Part shown: positions 5,850 through 7,552 of the stretch, one piece after another
How positions within the stretch are numbered: the stretch's first letter is position 1
Layout: each line of letters opens with the position of its first letter
NCBI GenBank assembly: GCA_937957895.1
Contig: CALFEZ010000185.1
Location: forward strand, 1-7,552
Reading direction: 5' to 3'
DNA: 7,552 bases
Source of the DNA: an uncultured Erysipelotrichaceae bacterium
GTDB lineage: Bacteria; Bacillota_I; Bacilli_A; Erysipelotrichales; Erysipelotrichaceae
The notes under the pieces: model-generated
What the model was told of the DNA's origin: nothing
The model's input: the letters and a program-made list of their open reading frames with translations, nothing else
The model's database searches: none
Program-made: the position numbers and the translations under genes

Positions 5850-7541
5850 ATGGAGAAAAAATGGTGGCAAAGATCAGTAGGGTATCAAATCTATCCTCGA
5901 TCATTTTATGACAGCAACAACGATGGAGTTGGTGATCTTAAAGGTATTATTCAGAAGATGGATTACATCGAAGATCTTGGTGTGAATCTTATCTGGATAT
6001 GTCCTTTTTATCGTTCACCGATGGATGATAATGGATATGATGTGAGTGATTTCTACGATGTGGATCCACTTTTTGGAACACTTGATGATGCCAAACAACT
6101 GATTTTGAAAGCCCATGAAAAAGGAATAAAAGTCATCCTGGATCTTGTGATGAACCAAACCTCGGATGAACATCCTTGGTTTGTCGAGTCACGAAAAAGC
6201 AAAGATAATCAAAAGCGTGATTGGTATATTTGGCGGGATGGAAAAAAAGACACACAGGGGAATAGGATTCCTCCCAATAACTGGGCATCCTTTTTTGAAG
6301 GTTCATGTTGGAACTATGATTCGCATACAGATCAGTATTACATGAAGATTTTTTCTGATAAAATGCCCGATCTTAATTGGGAGAATGAAGCAATGCGTAA
6401 GGCAATGTATGATATGGCAACATGGTGGTTGGATCTGGGTGTTGATGGTTTTCGGGTAGATGCGATCGCACATCTTGCAAAGGATTTGACATTTGAGGAT
6501 TCCACCATGCCCCTCAATCGATCGGGGTATGCCCCTGATTGGAGAAAATTCTCCAACAGAGAGCGTCTTTTCGAATATCTTGCGGAGTTTTATGATACGG
6601 TTTTAAACAAGTATGATTGCGTCACCGTGGGTGAAGTGGGTGGTGGAGCGACCATCGATGATGCGGTTAGATATGCAGGATATGATCACAAAGGGTTCAA
6701 CATGGTTTTCAACTTCGATCATTGTTGGTTCAAACCGGCGATGTGGGATGAAGGACAAACGGTCGGGGATCTTGATGTTGATGTGGTGGGTTTGAAAAAG
6801 ACATTGACGAAGTGGATCAATGACTCCAAAGATCGTGTATGGATCCCTCATTATTGGCTGAATCACGATCATCCAAGAGTCATGTCTCAATATGGTGATC
6901 CAATCAGTCATCATAAAGCATCGGGTAAAATGCTGGGTATGATCTTGCTAACCTTACCTGGGACACCATTTATATACAATGGTGAAGAGATCGGGATGAC
7001 CAATGTCGATTATGACTCCGTAGAGGAGTTCAAAGATGTCTGGGTTAGAAACTATGTCAAAGATGCTTCCAAAAGAATGAGCATGGATCAGATCTTAAGA
7101 CACCTCAAGCGAACTTCACGAGACAATGCACGAACCCCCATGCAATGGAATGACCAGCCAAATGCTGGGTTCTCCATGGGTAAACCACATCAGAAAGTGG
7201 TTGGCAATTATCGCCAGATCAATGTTGAGCAACAACTCAACGATCCTGATTCCATTTTGAAGATGTATCAGAAACTGATCAAACTCCGTTTAGAAAGTGA
7301 TTTATCTGAATGTCTGATCTATGGAGACTACAAACTACTATATCCAAATCATAAAAAATTGTTTGCATACGAACGCACTTTAGAAAAGCAGAAAATACTG
7401 ATCATTGCCAACTTTTCAAAATCGAAAACGAGATATCCTGATGACATATCTGATTATGAGATAGTCATAAACAATCTTGATCACCCAACAAACAACATGC
7501 TTCAACCGTATCAGGCGATGATCTTGGTCAAAAGAGGATGA
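5850..7541 (+). CDS. GH13 oligosaccharide alpha-glucosidase (oligo-1,6-glucosidase/maltase family)
   Basis: Predicted cytoplasmic retaining alpha-glucosidase, 563 residues, full length, without a signal peptide. The (beta/alpha)8 barrel starts at WWQRSVGYQIYPRSFYDSNN (5-24), with the calcium-type loop DSNNDGVGD (21-29). Conserved regions in order: region I DLVMNQTSDEHPWF (98-111); region V MPDLNW (172-177); region II GFRVDA with nucleophile Asp204; region III TVGEVGG with acid/base Glu262; region IV NHDHPR with Asp340. The catalytic triad is complete, but region I has Gln103 (codon CAA at 6156) where the family almost always has His. Region V MPDLN lies between the QPDLN and MPKLN subgroups, and Ala205 after the nucleophile, rather than Val, favours alpha-1,4 over alpha-1,6 bonds. 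A beta-sheet domain closes the C-terminus. Start: AAAGGGG 4 nt upstream. The TGA stop is followed by the next gene after 1 nt. Exact substrate unknown; trehalose-6-phosphate hydrolase or sucrose hydrolase are possible. Confidence 0.92.
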   Translation: MEKKWWQRSVGYQIYPRSFYDSNNDGVGDLKGIIQKMDYIEDLGVNLIWICPFYRSPMDDNGYDVSDFYDVDPLFGTLDDAKQLILKAHEKGIKVILDLVMNQTSDEHPWFVESRKSKDNQKRDWYIWRDGKKDTQGNRIPPNNWASFFEGSCWNYDSHTDQYYMKIFSDKMPDLNWENEAMRKAMYDMATWWLDLGVDGFRVDAIAHLAKDLTFEDSTMPLNRSGYAPDWRKFSNRERLFEYLAEFYDTVLNKYDCVTVGEVGGGATIDDAVRYAGYDHKGFNMVFNFDHCWFKPAMWDEGQTVGDLDVDVVGLKKTLTKWINDSKDRVWIPHYWLNHDHPRVMSQYGDPISHHKASGKMLGMILLTLPGTPFIYNGEEIGMTNVDYDSVEEFKDVWVRNYVKDASKRMSMDQILRHLKRTSRDNARTPMQWNDQPNAGFSMGKPHQKVVGNYRQINVEQQLNDPDSILKMYQKLIKLRLESDLSECLIYGDYKLLYPNHKKLFAYERTLEKQKILIIANFSKSKTRYPDDISDYEIVINNLDHPTNNMLQPYQAMILVKRG

Positions 7542-7542
7542 A

Positions 7543-7552
7543 ATGAGAAAAA
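7543..7552 (+). CDS. Start of a further coupled gene, cut by the window edge
   Basis: An ATG at 7543, read as Met-Arg-Lys before the edge, lies one base after the glucosidase stop and 4 nt after GAGGA (7534-7538), which sits inside the glucosidase's last codons. This is the usual arrangement of a translationally coupled next gene. Nothing can be said about the product. Confidence 0.5.

Overview
The window looks like chromosomal DNA of a low-to-moderate-GC Gram-positive-type bacterium (Firmicutes, or a relative near the Mollicutes such as the Haloplasma, Izemoplasma or Erysipelotrichia groups). Evidence: AT-rich intergenic gaps, strong AAGGAG/GGAGG ribosome-binding sites close to their starts, compact all-plus-strand operons closed by hairpin-plus-T terminators, and proteins of Firmicutes-type families. 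TGG encodes Trp and TGA is used as a stop (end of the glucosidase), so the code is the standard bacterial one rather than the Mycoplasma code. The lineage is an inference from style, not from a marker gene.

Layout, all on the plus strand. (1) 2-3351: the distal part of a peptide-type ABC importer operon, with a substrate-binding protein entering from the left edge and two DppB/DppC-type permeases. A 15-bp intercistronic hairpin separates the binding protein from the permeases, and a terminator sits directly on the second permease's stop codon. No ATPase gene is present after the permeases. (2) 3380-4766: a second transcription unit with a clear promoter, a PAT/MnaT-like GNAT acetyltransferase, a tightly coupled nitroreductase-family flavoprotein, and a small stand-alone DUF1858-type protein that ends in a terminator hairpin. 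(3) 4792-5787: a monocistronic ROK-family fructokinase with its own -10 element, an approximately 80-nt leader carrying a long imperfect hairpin, and a strong terminator. (4) 5790-7552: a promoter, a GH13 oligosaccharide alpha-glucosidase, and the first codons of another gene coupled to it at the right edge.

Functionally the window combines solute uptake (peptides or a related solute), small detoxification-type enzymes, and sugar catabolism. A glucosidase next to a fructokinase would suit intracellular use of a glucose-fructose disaccharide such as sucrose or an isomer, but the two genes are in separate transcripts, so this link is only suggestive.

Most of the window is ordinary housekeeping or accessory metabolism; I see no mobile element, CRISPR array, tRNA, rRNA or obvious new multi-gene system. 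The points most worth a second look are single-residue departures at normally conserved positions (Gln103 in conserved region I of the GH13 enzyme; Lys80 in the GNAT enzyme), the GNRA-capped 15-bp hairpin in the transporter operon, and the structured fructokinase leader with a small open frame that overlaps the start codon.
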